Assembly: GCF_030272615.1 (NCBI RefSeq)
Contig: NC_081405.1
Coordinates: forward strand, 568,851,095 to 568,915,094
Length of the DNA: 64,000 nucleotides
Direction of reading: 5' to 3'
Origin: Cryptomeria japonica
Lineage: Eukaryota > Streptophyta > Pinopsida > Cupressales > Cupressaceae
Part shown: one piece after another, positions 1 to 12,477 of the stretch
Layout: every line of letters begins with the position of its first letter
How positions within the stretch are numbered: position 1 is the first letter of the stretch
Program-made: the position numbers and the translations under genes
Notes under the pieces: generated by a model
Seen by the model: only the letters and a program-made list of their open reading frames with translations
Told to the model about the DNA's origin: nothing
Database searches by the model: none

Positions 1-1310
1 GTCGGTGCATAAGTGTTAGTGCCTTGGTTGGCACCTTTTGGATTCTTTGTAGCTTGAGGATTACCTAATGACGCTAGCATTGGTTGCTTGGATTTTACAT
101 CATTTGATTCATTTCCTCCTTCATTTCCAGTGTTTTTGTTTTTGGTCTAGAATCTGGATTTGTCTAAGTTTTTTTTGTTTTGGTTGTTGTAGTTGGATGA
201 ATTTGTTCCTTCTTTGAAGAATTTCAATGTTCCTTTCTTGACACATGCTTCCTCTACTTGGATGCCATTTTCAATCAATTTGGCAAAAGATGGTATGCAT
301 TGAAGTTTGAGTATGTAACTCATCTCACTATTGAAGTTGTTGATGAAAATTTACATCTTTTCTTTTACGGATACATCTCGAGGATATCTTGAAACCATAC
401 ATCGCCAATGTTGAAGGAATACCGTGAATGTTTCATTGTTTTTCTGTTTGGTATTACAGACATCTAGCATAGTGATAGCATGTTGAATGTTTTAAGAATA
501 TTGAGTTATGAATTTATTGACTAATTCTTCAAATGATCTGACAAGAGGTGTGATTTTGGATAACCATTCAATTGTTTTTCCTCCCAAGCTTCTTGGGAAT
601 AACCTCATCAAATAGGTGTCATCATGGGTAAATTCAAGACTCATGGTACAAAATCCCCGAACATGATCACAAGGATCGCTTTTCCCATCATATTTGTCAA
701 ATTTGGGAATATCTAAGTTTGGGGGAAAAGGTACCATGTTTAACCATCTGTCAAAAGGATAAGGACAAATTTCAGTCAAGGAGTATCATACTGTTGTCCC
801 TTGTTGCATGTCTTGCATTTGTCTTTGCGACATTTTCATTTTTTGAGTGAAAGCAAACAAAGGTGCATTTGTTTTCCAAGGGAAGAGTTCTTCGCTTGCA
901 TTGTTTCTAAGCTAGAATGGTGTGTGCAAGGGTATGTTTTTCTCAGGGATGTTTTGCTCAGGCAAATTCTATTCTGGTAGATTTTGCTTAGGTATGTTTT
1001 ATTCAGGGTCACATGCTTCCTCCTCTCTTTGTCATTCTTGATAATCATACTATCGAGACCTTGTTCTAAATATGCCAGTCTCGAAGTCTTCAAGGAGTTT
1101 AACTCCTTTTCTTATGAGCATGAGTAGGTATTTCTCTTTGTCATTTTCCATGAGTCTTTCCACAAGTTTTTGAAACGAAGCACTTTCTTGACACTCTTGG
1201 AGGAGTTCCTCAGAAATTTTGGTGTCTTCTAGCTTTGGACATTCGAAAGGGTTTGATAATCTTTGATCCATGCTGGACTCTGGTTGCATTTCGCTTTGTT
1301 TATTTCATTG
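1..1310 (-). pseudogene. Gyp-A gag (Ty3/gypsy), 3' part cut by window edge
   Basis: Capsid-type Gag of a minus-strand Ty3/gypsy element, reading from about 1310 toward base 1. Positions 492-779 translate to a typical plant Gag block (ICPYPFDR at the start, then PKFDKYDGKSDPCDHV, LFPRSLGGKTIEWL and FEELVNKFI), the same block that appears in the Gag of Gyp-B near 54140-54420. 1050-1289 is an acidic helical N-terminal part; below 300 the frame is Asn/Lys-rich, as in a Gag tail before the zinc knuckle, which is outside the window. Stops and small frame changes separate the pieces, so it is not translatable as it stands. Its leader continues upstream on the minus strand at 1311-2321 and, beyond the Cop-1 insertion, at 10444-12455. 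Family identity is good; exact ends are estimates. Confidence 0.8.
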
Positions 1311-2321
1311 AGACTGAGTAACAATGGGCATCTAGTAGAAAAATTTTGTGACAAAGGGAATGAACTCCTCTTCGATGTTTTGCTCAGGAGTTGGTGGTTC
1401 AAATCGAGGTATATCGTAAGTGATGCACACTTTGGGTAATAAGGCCAGATTGATCTTTCATTCTTGATTCAGGCATTGACTGAATGCTGATTTTTGAGAG
1501 AATGCTCTACTCCTCAATGGTTCCTTGTCAAATTCATTTGTTTTGTCTTGAAGATACAACTTCATATGACGAAGGAATGTTCGATGAGATTTGAAGAGTT
1601 GGCGATTGATGTATAAAAAATTATTCTATTTGGCAAGTTTCAGAGAACTGGGTTGTTGTTTCCTCAACTTAGTGTTATGATAAATACTCTTTCTTCTCAG
1701 AATATGAGGATTAGTCATGCACAAGCAATCAATGGTTTCCTTTGTTTTGTTTTGGATTTAGTTATCTTGTTTTGGAAACTTAAGTTTTACTTTATCAAAT
1801 GAAGGTTTAGATGCCCCCTCACGACAAAGCATGTCAAATGATATGGAATACGAGATTTCCTGATATCGAAACTTGATTTGACAACTTGGAGTTTTAAAAC
1901 AAGTATGTTTTTGGATAAAAATCCATTTGATTGAAGGACTTGTTGGTACTTGTGATGATGTTTGCCGATTTTGATAGGAGAGATGTGTTTTATCTTGCGA
2001 CTAGTTTTTCAGATTTTGACAACTTTGTTTTATGAAAAAACTTGCTTTGGGAATAGTTTTCGATACTCTGTTTTGATTCTCTGTTTGATGAAGTTCAAGC
2101 CAAGGAAAGAAACCTTCCTAGATTGTTTTCAGATTTTTCAAAAATAGCCTCTGTTTTGCCCCCTGTTTTTTCAATTTCTACTACACGCTAAGACAGAAAC
2201 ACAATGCGCTACTGAATTTCCTCAATGCGCTAGAGAAAACACTCCACACGCTAAGCTGTCCTTTATGACGTGCTAACTGGTTGTTTTGAATTTGTTTTAG
2301 TCTAAAAGGTTATGTGCTAAT
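1311..2321 (-). other. Gyp-A untranslated leader, gag-proximal part
   Basis: No convincing coding frame. Between about 2180 and 2321 short motifs of the type acacgctaa, atgcgcta and acgtgctaa recur every 20-40 bases. The same motifs resume at 10449, showing that Cop-1 split one leader. The last five bases, ctaat at 2317-2321, are the left TSD of Cop-1. Confidence 0.6.
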
Positions 2322-3363
2322 TGTTGGTATTTTGGTATGGTTTTGTCATTGATGTCAACACCTACTAAAACTCTAGCACTTTGGAGATCTAGCAACATTT
2401 ACCGATAAGCAAGTGACTTTTGCACAGTCACCGGTATATGGTACACTGGTAGGATATAATGTTCATCAGCACTTGGAATGGCATGGAAAATACTTGATAA
2501 TGTCGAAGACATTGTTTGGACATCTTATCTCAGAGAATTTCTTATTAGCATAGTCATATTGGCTGTTACTGACAAATAGGTCCAGGGTTACACCAATAGG
2601 TTTATCTTTTCTAGATCAACATGGCACGCTATGGAGATGAATAATTATTGTTGTAAATGCATTAAGCTGACATGTTCAATCGGTTATTGCATCGGATATT
2701 GTATTGTTTGTAAAATGATTTTATTGTAATATCTTGTAGAGCCGACCTACTAAAATTGGTCTTAGGTTACGGTATAAATGTAAGGTATTAATTGTAAGAT
2801 CGATGGTGGAATGTGAAAAGGAATTGTACGAAGGTATATGTGAGATTAAGCAGAGCTATATACGCAGACATCATTTGAAGGTGAAGCTAGGTTTTTATGA
2901 AAGCACATCAGAACTACACCGGTACTGAATCCAGCATATGAAGATGCTATTTTGTGTAGTACATTCTTATTGGATTTAACCATCCAACTGTAGTCAGTAT
3001 GACTCCCATTTGTGATTGACTAGTGAGCTCTAGGAGTCTGGCCTTTCTGCATGTGCAGACCCCATTTATGTACACTTACTGTCTGTAGTAGTATCATCTG
3101 ATTGTGGGTAAGGTTTCCCACCGTGGTTTTTCCCCTTACAGGGTTTCCACGTACAAATATTGGTGTTATGTGTTGTGGATGCCTTTGTCTTTTAGCTTCA
3201 TGCATTAATATTTACCGGTATTGCATTTATCTGTTAAATCTATCCACCGGTATAACAGACTGTTTCACCGGTAATAAGTAGTAATTTGATTAAGTTGTTT
3301 TTGGTTTAATATTATTAGATAATTGATTCACCTCCCCCTCTACATTGTCTCCAGGACCTAACA
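2322..3363 (+). repeat. Cop-1 5' LTR
   Basis: A 1042-bp LTR, partner of 9430-10443. It holds several ACCGGT palindromes, the hairpin tctgcatgtgcaga at 3046-3059, the conserved block cccaccgtggtttttcccct near 3117-3136 followed by ggtttccacgt, and the C-rich end cacctccccctctaca just before the terminus. These blocks recur in the other copia-type LTRs of the window. Confidence 0.92.
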
Positions 3364-3365
3364 AT

Positions 3366-3378
3366 TGGTATCAGAGCC
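3366..3378 (+). promoter_or_regulatory. Cop-1 primer binding site, initiator tRNA-Met type
   Basis: TGGTATCAGAGCC, two bases after the 5' LTR, is complementary to the 3' end of plant initiator tRNA-Met, the usual primer of plant copia elements. Confidence 0.9.
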
Positions 3379-3419
3379 CAGTCCTCTTTTGTAGAAGTTT
3401 AATAGCTTGAGGAGATCTA

Positions 3420-4502
3420 ATGTCTACTAACTATTTCAGGATGGACAGTCCTAAAATTGATGGAACCAACTATGGCATATGGAAGATTAGAATGGAGACA
3501 CATTTGAATTGCATTGGAAAGGACATCTGGGATGTTACAAATAATGGTTATACTGCTGCTACCTCCAGTCAGCCTAATCCACCTAACTTGACTAAAGATG
3601 AGGAAAATGATTGCAAAGCAAGAGAAGCACTTTTGAGCGCATTAATAGATCAGAAAATCATGGGATTATTAGATAGATCAACTGCTAAAGCTATTTGAGA
3701 TCATTTAGAAACACTAAATGAAGGATATTCCACAATCAAAATTGCAAAACTTGAAAGCTTCCGGATCAAGTATGAAAATATGAAAATGGAAGAAGATGAA
3801 AGAATTTATGCTTTTATGGAAAGGGTTAATGAAATTGTTTTGGGTATAAAATGTTGTGGAGGAACCTTAAGTGAAGATGAAATTGTTTGAAAAGTTTTAA
3901 GAGGATTTCCACCGGCATATAAAATGAAGGTTACTACTATAAATGAGTTAAGAATAATTCCTAATACATCAGTAACTAGGGATACATTGATTGGAAAACT
4001 TTCAGCCTTTGAAATTGAGGAATTTGGTCCTATTTCTACTATAAAGATAGATTTAGCCTTCAAAGCATCAACATCATCTGCATCATCATTTGACAAATCT
4101 AATTGGAAAGCCTTTTATGCAAGAGAACTTGAAGAAAGCCGGAAAGAAAATGAAGAACTTGAAGAACTTGAAGCACTATTTGCAAGAAAAATGCCTAAAG
4201 GTCCAGTTGGAAGTAAGTATGAAGGTAAAGTACCCTTTAAATTTTTTAACTACAACAAGATTCATCATATGGCTTCAAGATGCCCTGATAGACATGCTAG
4301 ACTAAGAGAAGAAGCTAGAAGGACATACAAGCCTAATCCTGAATATCAGAGATACAACTTTAAGAAGAATAAGGACAAATCTTGTTATGTTGCTGATGAA
4401 GGAGTGACTGATGATTCTGATGAAGATTCGGTAGACAATAAATGGGTTTTTGTTGCTATAATAGAAGATCAACTGGCACCTGCAGTGCAACTGGTAGAAT
4501 AG
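3420..4502 (+). pseudogene. Cop-1 gag
   Basis: Copia-type Gag starting at ATG 3420, about 55 bases after the primer site. The N-terminus (FRMDSPKIDGTNYGIWKIRM) is the familiar 'L.G.NY..W' start of plant copia Gag. The frame stays in register to 4502 but has stops near 3696, 3887 and 4500. The zinc knuckle around 4236-4275 reads FNYNKIHHMASRC, so the first two cysteines and the glycine of CX2CX4HX4C are lost. An acidic tail ends just before the protease. The protein would package element RNA if intact; here it is broken. Confidence 0.85.
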
Positions 4503-5686
4503 GCCTTGGCAGCTAAAATTGAAGTAAAGGATGAATGGATCATTGATTCTGGATGCTCACATCATATGATAGGAGATAAAGGTAAATTCTTGAACTTTAA
4601 AGAATATAATGGCGGCTTAGTAAAATTTGGAGATGGCAAAGCTTGTCAGATCAAAGGTAAGGGTTCAACATCTCTTGATGGTAAGCATAACACTGACAAT
4701 GTTTACTCTGTTGAAGGTTTAAAGCATAATCTTTTGAGTGTTGGTCAATTAGTTGAGAAAGGATTTCAGTTACAATTTAAGAATGGAAAATGCAAAATCA
4801 TGAATAGAACTGGTTTAGAAATTGCAACCGGTAATCAGATTAGAGGTAACATCTTTCATTTGAATAACAATGAAAAGACATGCTTGATTGCACACATAGA
4901 TGAAAGTTGGCTATGGCATAAGAGACTCTGTCATGTAAACTTTGATTGTATGGTAAAAATCAATACTACTAAGGCAGTTAGAGATTTACCTAAAATTGTC
5001 AAACCTCACAACACAGTATGTAAGGAATGTCAATTTGGAAAACAGGTTAGAGCTAGTTTCAAAAATATTCTAGAAAAATCCAATAATGCTCTTGATTTAA
5101 TTCATACTGATTTATGTGGTCCAGCTAGAACTAAAAGCTTAAAAGGTGATAGATATTTCATGCTAATCATTGATGACTATTCTAGAATCTGTTGGGTTAC
5201 TTTTCTAAGAGAAAAATCATAAGCACTTGGAAAGTTTCAATTGTTCAAAGCAATGGTTGAAAATGAAACCGGTAAGAAAATCAAATGCTTAAGATCAGAT
5301 CAAGGAGGTGAATTTACATATAAGGAATTTAATGCATTCTGTGAAGTGAATGGAATTAGAAGACAACTATCAGCACCTTAGACACCTCAGCAGAATGGAG
5401 TTGTTGAAAGGAAAAACAAAACTATCTTGGATGCAGCTAGAAGTATGTTATCAGAAGCAAATCTACCACAGGTATATTGGAGAGAGGCTGTAAGCACAGT
5501 GGTCTATACATTCAACAAAGTTCACATCAAAGGTGAAACCGATAAGACCCTTCATGAACTATGGTTTGGTATTACTCCTACTCTTCAATATTTTAGAATA
5601 TTTGGAAGCAAATGTTACATTAGAAGAGATGAGTATATTGAGAAATTTGATCCTAGAAGTGATGAAGGAATATTTCTTGGTTATTC
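4503..5686 (+). pseudogene. Cop-1 pol, protease and integrase part
   Basis: In frame with gag. The aspartic protease motif WIIDSGCSHHM lies near 4534-4566. The integrase zinc region follows (LWHKRLCHVNF near 4911 and CKECQFGK near 5020), then the integrase core with Asp in IHTDLCGP (about 5100), Asp in LRSDQGGEF (about 5290) and Glu in TPQQNGVVERKN (about 5380). Stops at about 5219 and 5379 interrupt it. The frame ends at a copia 'FLGY' motif where the solo LTR 5687-7176 has inserted; the rest of pol resumes at 7177. All three catalytic acidic residues of the integrase are still visible. Confidence 0.88.
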
Positions 5687-7176
5687 TAATAGTTTTGATA
5701 CTAAATGTTTAGTACAGATGCCAAGCTAATAAGATGAGAGGGGGGGTGAATCATACAAACTTAATCTTCCATAAAAACAATAGATTCAACCTCGGTAACC
5801 TTATCAGAAGAATTGTAAAGCATGAAAACTCATAAACATATAAGATCACAAAACATATAACACTAGATTTAACGTGGAAATCGAAATAGGGAAAAACCAT
5901 TGTGGGATTTCAGACCCACTAAGAAATATACTCTTCTAGAGTATGCTCGGTTAAAAGAAAATCCTGTTAAAGATTACAAACACATTGCTAGATGTGACCC
6001 GGTTAAGGGATTTCCCTTAGATCTGTTAGGATATTCACTTTGTTAGAAGTGACCTTATCAAAGGATTTCAAACACTCAATTAGAATGTCACCTTGCTAGA
6101 GGATTTACAAATAAGACTATTAGGTTCACTCAGTTAAGAGATTTTCTGTCACTTTACAAAATAACAGTAATAAAAATCTATCTGCAACTTCACATCTAAA
6201 ATGCTAAAGTAGATTCTTATTTGCTCAATACAATCTAGTCATAGGACTTATCTTGTCCCTCTAATAGGCTCTATACTTTGTTTTCAAAATAGGTCTTCAA
6301 GCTTCAGTGCTCAGTAAATACTGTGTAGCAACCCCTGTGCTTACACTTGCCCGCATGCATTGTTTATCAACAGTTCCTTATTTATAAACAATTTGCCAAC
6401 CGCTTAATCTCCTTGATCACATTTCCCATGATCAATTATAGTCATCAGATCTTTAAACTTGACTAGGTTCAATGTATCCTTCGATCTGAAATTTTTTTTA
6501 CCCCACCTTGAAACTTGCATACATTTCTTGGAACTTGTGCTAGGGTATTGCGGTTCAATCTAAGTTGTAGATCTTCTTGCCGATTTTCCTTTGCCATAGA
6601 TTCTTTAACAAACTTGATGCACAACATACCAATCATTTAATCAGTTCCAACTCATTAGCTTCCTTCATTAAATAATGCTTTTATTCATTCAATGCATTCT
6701 GTTATTACTCAGTTGCAACTCGGTGAATACTAAACTTCACTCGGTAGACATTCCACCTTCATTAATCGATAGTGATAACCTTAGGGTTTACTGACTAGGT
6801 TCCTTGCTCGGTAACATAGTATAGTATTAACCTTACAATCAATAACATATGTAAGATATCAAAACAATCTAAAACATCATGATCTCATCATTGTCTTAAC
6901 TCGGTAATAGTTTCCCATTGAATAACTTATTTCTCCCCTTATTCATCATATTCTTTTTGTGTCTTTTACTGACTTCTTTATACTCATCAAAACATACTTC
7001 TTAAGATATGGCAACATCATATTGAATTAGAAAATCAATTTCTTGACATCAATGAAAAAATAATGATATTAAGTCAATAAATATCCTTAATCAGTTATAT
7101 CCATAATCATCAACAACCTTCTCAATATCCTTATTGAAATGACAACAATCTCTCTTTGTCTATTATAATGCCAACA
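5687..7176 (-). mobile_element. sLTR-1: solo LTR of a copia-type element nested in Cop-1 pol
   Basis: Read on the minus strand it starts tgttggcatt (7176) and has the usual blocks of the copia-type LTRs here: the gtggtttttccc block and ggtttccacgt (reverse complement near 5870-5915) and the gattcaccccccctct end (reverse complement near 5733-5755). It is flanked by tattc at 5682-5686 and 7177-7181. Insert plus one TSD is 1495 bp, which is 1 mod 3, exactly the frame change seen between the two halves of Cop-1 pol. The far terminus reads ..ta rather than ..ca, which one transition explains. No internal domain remains, so it is a product of LTR-LTR recombination. Confidence 0.8.
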
Positions 7177-9035
7177 TATTCATCTAAGAGTAAAGCATAT
7201 ATATGTTTTAACAAGAGATTGCAAAAAATTATTGAGAGTACAAATGTAAAGATTGATGAACAATTTAGAGGAACTTCAAGATATATAGATTCTGAATCGG
7301 CAACAAAAATTCTAATAAATGAACCTACACCAAATCCACCGGTACAGAGTGAAGATCCAGTTACACCGGTATCATATGAAAGTTCCACTGTAACTGAGGA
7401 ACAACAACAGACAAAGACACCCCGGTATGTAAGATTGAATCATTTTGAAGATCAGATAATTGGAAACAAATACAAAGGAGTTATGACAAGAGGAAGATTG
7501 ACAAATGAAGAGGTATGTCTTATTTCTCAAATTGAACCATCATCAATTAATGAGGCATGTGAAGATAAATATTGGACTAAAGCTATGGAAGAAGAATTAG
7601 AGCAAATTGAGAAAAATAACACTTGGACATTAGTTCCCCGACCTAAAGATAAAAATGTAATTGGAACAAAATGGGTATTCAGAAACAAACTTAATGAAGA
7701 TGGTAAGGTTATTAGAAATAAAGTAAGACTAGTGTGTAAGGGATATTCTCAAAAGGAAGGAGTTGACTACAATGAAACCTTTGCACCGGTAGCTAGAATT
7801 GAGGTAGTTAGATTATTTTTGGCCTTTTCAGCACATAAGAACTACAAAGTATATCAAATGGATATTAAATGTGCATCCCTGAATGGAGATCTTGAGGAGG
7901 AAGTTTACATTGAACAACCTGATGGATTTTCTTTGATAGATGACAAAGATATGGTTTGCAGGTTAAAGAAAGATTTGTATGGATTGAAACAAGCTCCAAG
8001 AGCTTGGTATGCAATATTGGATAAGTATCTTTTAAAATTTGGTTTTTCTAAAGGTAATACCGATAGTAACTTATACTATAAAGTGATTAATGATGACATC
8101 TTGGCTATAGAAGTTTTTGTTGATGATATAGTCTTTGGAGGAGAAGATGGATTGTGTAAAGACTTTTATATTAAAATGCAACAAGAATTTGAAATGTCTA
8201 TGATTGGTGAAATAAGATTTCTTTTAGGATTGCAGATTTCACAGACTTACAAAGGCATATTCTTGATTCAATGAAAATACTTAAAAGAGTACTTAAGAAA
8301 TTTGGGATGGAGAACTCTAAACCGGTAAGTGCACCCATGACTACAAATGACAAACTATCTTTAAGAGATGAATCTACTCTTGTTAATCCAACAAGGTACA
8401 AATCTATGAAAGGAGGTTTACTGTATTTAACACAAACAAGACCTGATATTATGAATGCAGTATGTATTGTTTCAAGATTTTAGAGTAATCCTAGATAAAA
8501 TAATGAATCAATAGTAAAAAGGATTTTCTGGTACTTACAAGGCACTACAAATCTTGGATTATGGTATCCTAGAGATGAAAACTTTGACCTATGTGCATAC
8601 ACAGATGCAAATTGGGTAGGAGATGTGGATGATAGAAAAAGCACCTTCGGCGGAGCATTTTTTCTTGGAAACAGACTAGTTTCTTGGTTGACTAAGAAAC
8701 GGAGTTGTACATCCTTATCAACAACAGAATCAAAATATGTTGCTGCAACAACTAACTGTACATAGGTACTTTGGCTTAAACAAATATTGAAAGATTTAAA
8801 GGTAAAATGGAAGGAACCTATAACTATCTATTGTGATAACACAACAGCAATTGATATATCTAAGAATCTGGTACTACATTCTAAAACAAAACATGTTTCC
8901 ATCAAACTGAATTTTCTAAGGGAAAAAGTTGAAGCAAAAGAAATAAAACTGGTTTATGTGAATACTAAAGAACAACTTGCAGATATTTTTACTAAACCTT
9001 TTCCTAGGGAAACTTTTGAATACCTTAGAGAATAG
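7177..9035 (+). pseudogene. Cop-1 pol, reverse transcriptase and RNase H part
   Basis: Resumes the polyprotein after the solo LTR. The copia reverse transcriptase spans about 7560-8250 (WTLVPRPKDKNVIGTKWVF, then VDYNETFAPVARIEVVRLF, then LYGLKQAPRAWY). The active site near 8113 reads VFVDDIVFGG, where YVDD is usual. A one-base frame change lies near 8290. RNase H covers about 8597-9030 with TDANW, TESKYVA and YCDNTTAI carrying the acidic residues, and it ends with the typical LADIFTKPFP. Stops occur near 8482, 8497 and 8763; the natural stop is the TAG at 9033-9035. Broken but easily recognised. Confidence 0.9.
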
Positions 9036-9429
9036 CTTGGGGTCATACCCCCACTGGTAGGCACTTAGAGAGTTGATGTCTATCATCAACCTATAGAATT
9101 AAAAGAGATATATTCTTACTCCAACTTTGATGAGGAACCTACTTCTTAGGGGGAGTAGTTGGTATATTGTAATTGGTTGGTATTTTATATATGGACCTGA
9201 TTTTGTTGTAACTTTGGCATTTGATGTCAAAGGGGGAGAGATATCTGTGGAAAAACACATTATCTTTTGGGAAGTGATTGATACAGAAAAACATAAGGCA
9301 ACTCATATTACTCTTAGGGGGAGAGATTGTTACTTTGGGGAGATTATTGGTTTTTATACTTGGCATTTCTATTTTGGCACTTTGATGGTTTTTCCATCTT
9401 GTGTTTCCATCAATGCCAAAGGGTGAAAT
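9036..9429 (+). promoter_or_regulatory. Cop-1 3' tail with multiple polypurine tracts
   Basis: Non-coding stretch between pol and the 3' LTR. It has tagggggagtagttgg (about 9148), caaagggggagagatat (about 9228), tagggggagagattg (about 9315) and finally caaagggtgaaatt directly against the LTR at 9430. Only the last sits where plus-strand priming is expected; the upstream copies resemble the multiple polypurine tracts known from Sireviruses. A weak ORF at 9127-9426 has no recognisable product. Confidence 0.7.
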
Positions 9430-10443
9430 TGTTGGTATTCTGGTATGGTTTTGTCATTGATGTCAACACCTACTAAAACTCTAGCACTTTGGAGATCCAA
9501 CAACATTCACCAGTAAGCAAGTGACTTTTGCAAAGTCACCAGTATATGGTACACCGGTCGGATATAATGTTCACCGACACTTGGAGTGGCATGGAAAATA
9601 CTTGGTAATGTCGAAGATATTGTTTGGACATCTTATCTCGGAGAATTGCTTATTAGCATAGTCATATTTGTTGTTACTGGCAAATAGCTCCAGGGTTACA
9701 CCAATAGGCTTATCTTTTCCAGATCAGCATGGCACGCTATGGAGATGATTAATTATTATTGTAAATGCATTAAGCCGACATGTTCAATCAGTTATTGCAT
9801 CAGATATTGTATTGTTTGTAAAATGATTTTATTGTAATATCTTGTAGAGATGACCTACTAAAATTGGTCTTAGGTTATGTTATAAATGTAAGGTCTTAAT
9901 TGTAAGATCGATGGTGGAATGCAAAAAGGATTTATATGAAGGTATATGCGAGATTAAGCAGAGCTATACACGCAAACATCATTTGAAGGTGAAGCTAGGT
10001 TTTTATGAAAGCATATCAGAACTACACTGGTACTGAATCCAGCATATGAAGATGTTATTTTGTGCAGTACATTCTTATTGGATTTAACCATCCAACTATA
10101 GTTAGTGTACATGTGCAGACCCCATTTGTGCATGTGGAGACCCCATTTATGTACACTTACTATCTGTAGTAGTATCATCTGATTGTGGGTAAGGTTTCCC
10201 ACCATGGTTTTTCCCCTTATAGGGTTTCCACGTACAAATGTTGGTGTTATGTGTTGTGGATGACTTTGTCTTTTAGCTTCATGCATTAATCTTTGCCGGT
10301 ATTGCATTTATCTGTTAAATCTGTCCACTGGTATAACATATTGTTTCACTGGTATTAAGTAGTAATTTGATTAAGTTGTTTTTGGTTTGATATTATTAGA
10401 AAACTGATTCACCCCCCCTCTCAGTTGTCTCTGAGACCTTACA
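9430..10443 (+). repeat. Cop-1 3' LTR
   Basis: A 1014-bp partner of 2322-3363, clearly diverged from it. The hairpin region near 10110-10145 has become a partial duplication (acatgtgcagaccccattt then gcatgtggagaccccattt). The right TSD ctaat follows at 10444-10448. Confidence 0.92.
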
Positions 10444-10448
10444 CTAAT

Positions 10449-12455
10449 ATGGGTTGCCAATGCGCTAACTGCTGGTCGCTACACGCTAATTCTTGATCCC
10501 TACGCGCTAAGTTGTTTCTTCAATGTGCTAGGATGTTTCTAGAAAATGCTAAGTTTAAACTGCTAGTGTTGCATTTTGATAAAGCACCAAAGTTCAAAAT
10601 GAATGTGCTAAAGTGAAGTTCAAGTGTGCTAAAGGATGGTTTCTATGCGCTAAGAAGTTTCTCTTACGCACTAGACTGCCCTGATGGTTTGACTTGGTAA
10701 TTTTTCTGTAATTTTTGGAACTTTGTTTTCAATGATGATGCATGATTTTCTGAAGTAATAAATGAAAGCCCGACACAAAAGAGACATCCATTTTTCTTAG
10801 TCTAAACAAGGAGTGTATGTTCTATGAGGATGTCTTCAAATCCCCAATGTTTTAACAAGTTTAGATACAATAACATACAATTCAGTTAGACTCTTTATTC
10901 AAGGGTCATAAGTAATATCATAGCCCACTAGTCTCGATACTCCGTCATCTCAAACAACCTTGTCACCCCCTAGGGGGCGCCCATTTTTTTGCCTTTTGCC
11001 AGAAATTAACCCAAAGTGAATTGCTTCACAATTGAGCAGTTATCTTGGGAGATATATGGTGAGTAATCTTGGGGGTGGATTCTTCCCCACCCTTGCACTA
11101 TGATATTACAAATGTTTGGATACTAACTCAGCTCAAAGTTTCTATTCATAAGCAGGCTTCCCGTTTGGCTGTCAGTGATAAACTCCTTCAGGAGGCTTCC
11201 CAACCTTTAGAACAAAGACTTTACATATCTCAAGGATATTGGGGGAAGGCTAATCATTGTGCGCAACTGTTGAAAAGCACTTTCATCACTTTCCACTTTT
11301 GATTATAGTGGGTTGGAACACTTGGCGTCAAAGCCATTTCCCACTTAGTTCGTTCCCTTCACATCGACCAAAGAATGGCTTTAAGAGTTTTTCAACCCCT
11401 TGGGAAGGTAGGCCTACTAAAGGATTTAATGCAATCAACACTGAAAGCATAAGAGTGGTCTGGCTTTTTGATCACCCAGTTAAGGGGAGAGCACATTCCT
11501 TCCACTTTCGTAGCAAAGCAAACAAGTGTTTTTATTAACTTTTTATTGCAATGATTTGGTAAAACTTATATGAAGATGTTGCTCCACAAAAAAATGGTGT
11601 TCCTTTTATCCCTTTAAAGAAATGATTATCTGATCTAGTAAATGAATCTAGTCAACAAAGAAAAACTTCGATGTGGCATCAACAAAATAAAATCGGCAAA
11701 AGGGGAAGAACTTATTTTACCTTGCAAAAATTGAAATTGATCCTTTTATGCACCAAAGGATGGTTAGGTTCTAGTAAAAGCTCTTTGTTTGCAAAAATAG
11801 AAAGATTGTCTTGTTCTTTTTAGAGGCCAAAATGAAAATTTTTCTCCTAAGAAAGCAAGAAAGATGTTTTTGTTGTTCTTTTTACTTTCCCAAAATAAAG
11901 ATGAGTTCAATTTTATTTCAACAAGAATTAAAAGACTTTAAATTTTTAACTAACTTAGCTAAATTAGTAAAAAAAAATTCAAACTATTGTAAAAAATGAG
12001 CTCCAACCTACAAGAATCTGTTAGAAATCCTATAAAATATTAATCAAAACAGTTAGAAAAACCTTGGCTTTTGAGGACTTCTACAAGTCTAAATTTAATC
12101 TCGGTTACAATTTAATTTTTGCCTTCTATCTATGATGCGCTATAGAAAATATTGTATGCACTATAGAATAACATGGATGTGCTATTGGATAGACTTGATG
12201 CACTGAGATGTTTTCCGAATGCACTACTCTATGAAGTTCCCACGCCGAGACCTAGAGGAAAAATATAAAAAACTCTATGCATTAAGGGGTGGTTTGTATG
12301 CGCTAGGAAATGAGTCCCACATGCCAAACAGTATACCGGATGCGCTATAATGTTAACTTGATGCACTAAGGGATGTTCCCCACACGCTAATTCCTATTTC
12401 CCACGTACCTGCAAAAGCGGTTAGATTCAAAAACCGATTTGATTAATGGGGTTAT
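10449..12455 (-). other. Gyp-A untranslated leader, primer-proximal part
   Basis: About 2 kb with no supported gene; short frames at 11069-11538 and 11811-11999 show no family features. Two clusters of short GCGCTA/CGCTAA-type motifs lie at about 10460-10680 and 12130-12400, matching the cluster at 2180-2321 on the other side of Cop-1. With 1311-2321 this gives a leader of about 3 kb, similar to the 2.6 kb leader of Gyp-B. Confidence 0.6.
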
Positions 12456-12473
12456 GCCCCACGGTGGGTGCCA
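12456..12473 (-). promoter_or_regulatory. Gyp-A primer binding site (tRNA not assigned)
   Basis: On the minus strand TGGCACCCACCGTGGGGC starts four bases after the LTR end. Position and TGG start fit a primer site. The sequence resembles the TGGCGCCCACCGTGGGG signature seen after many plant gypsy LTRs. I cannot match it with confidence to a tRNA. Confidence 0.65.
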
Positions 12474-12477
12474 AAAA

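Larger units (their letters stand above)
2322..10443 (+). mobile_element. Cop-1: complete Ty1/copia (Sirevirus-like) retrotransposon
   Basis: An 8122-bp element with two LTRs (2322-3363 and 9430-10443), both starting tgttggta and ending in aca. It is flanked by the identical 5-bp duplication ctaat at 2317-2321 and 10444-10448. Internal order is primer site, gag, protease, integrase, reverse transcriptase, RNase H, which is the copia order. The protease and RNase H style, the purine-rich tail with several ggggga tracts and the ACCGGT-rich LTRs suggest the Sirevirus lineage; that placement is inference. The LTRs differ at many sites and by 28 bp in length, and the ORF has stops and a frameshift, so it is old and inactive. 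A solo LTR lies inside it at 5687-7176. Confidence 0.92.

Noticed and set aside
9127-9426. Envelope-like or accessory ORF in Cop-1 tail
   Set aside because: No membrane or coiled-coil pattern that would support it; the region is better explained by polypurine tracts.
11069-11538. Two overlapping frames in the Gyp-A leader
   Set aside because: No domain features, and they run against the orientation of the element.
12456-12473. tRNA-Asp primer for Gyp-A
   Set aside because: The first bases TGGC fit but the rest does not match the tRNA-Asp complement as I know it, so I left the tRNA unassigned.
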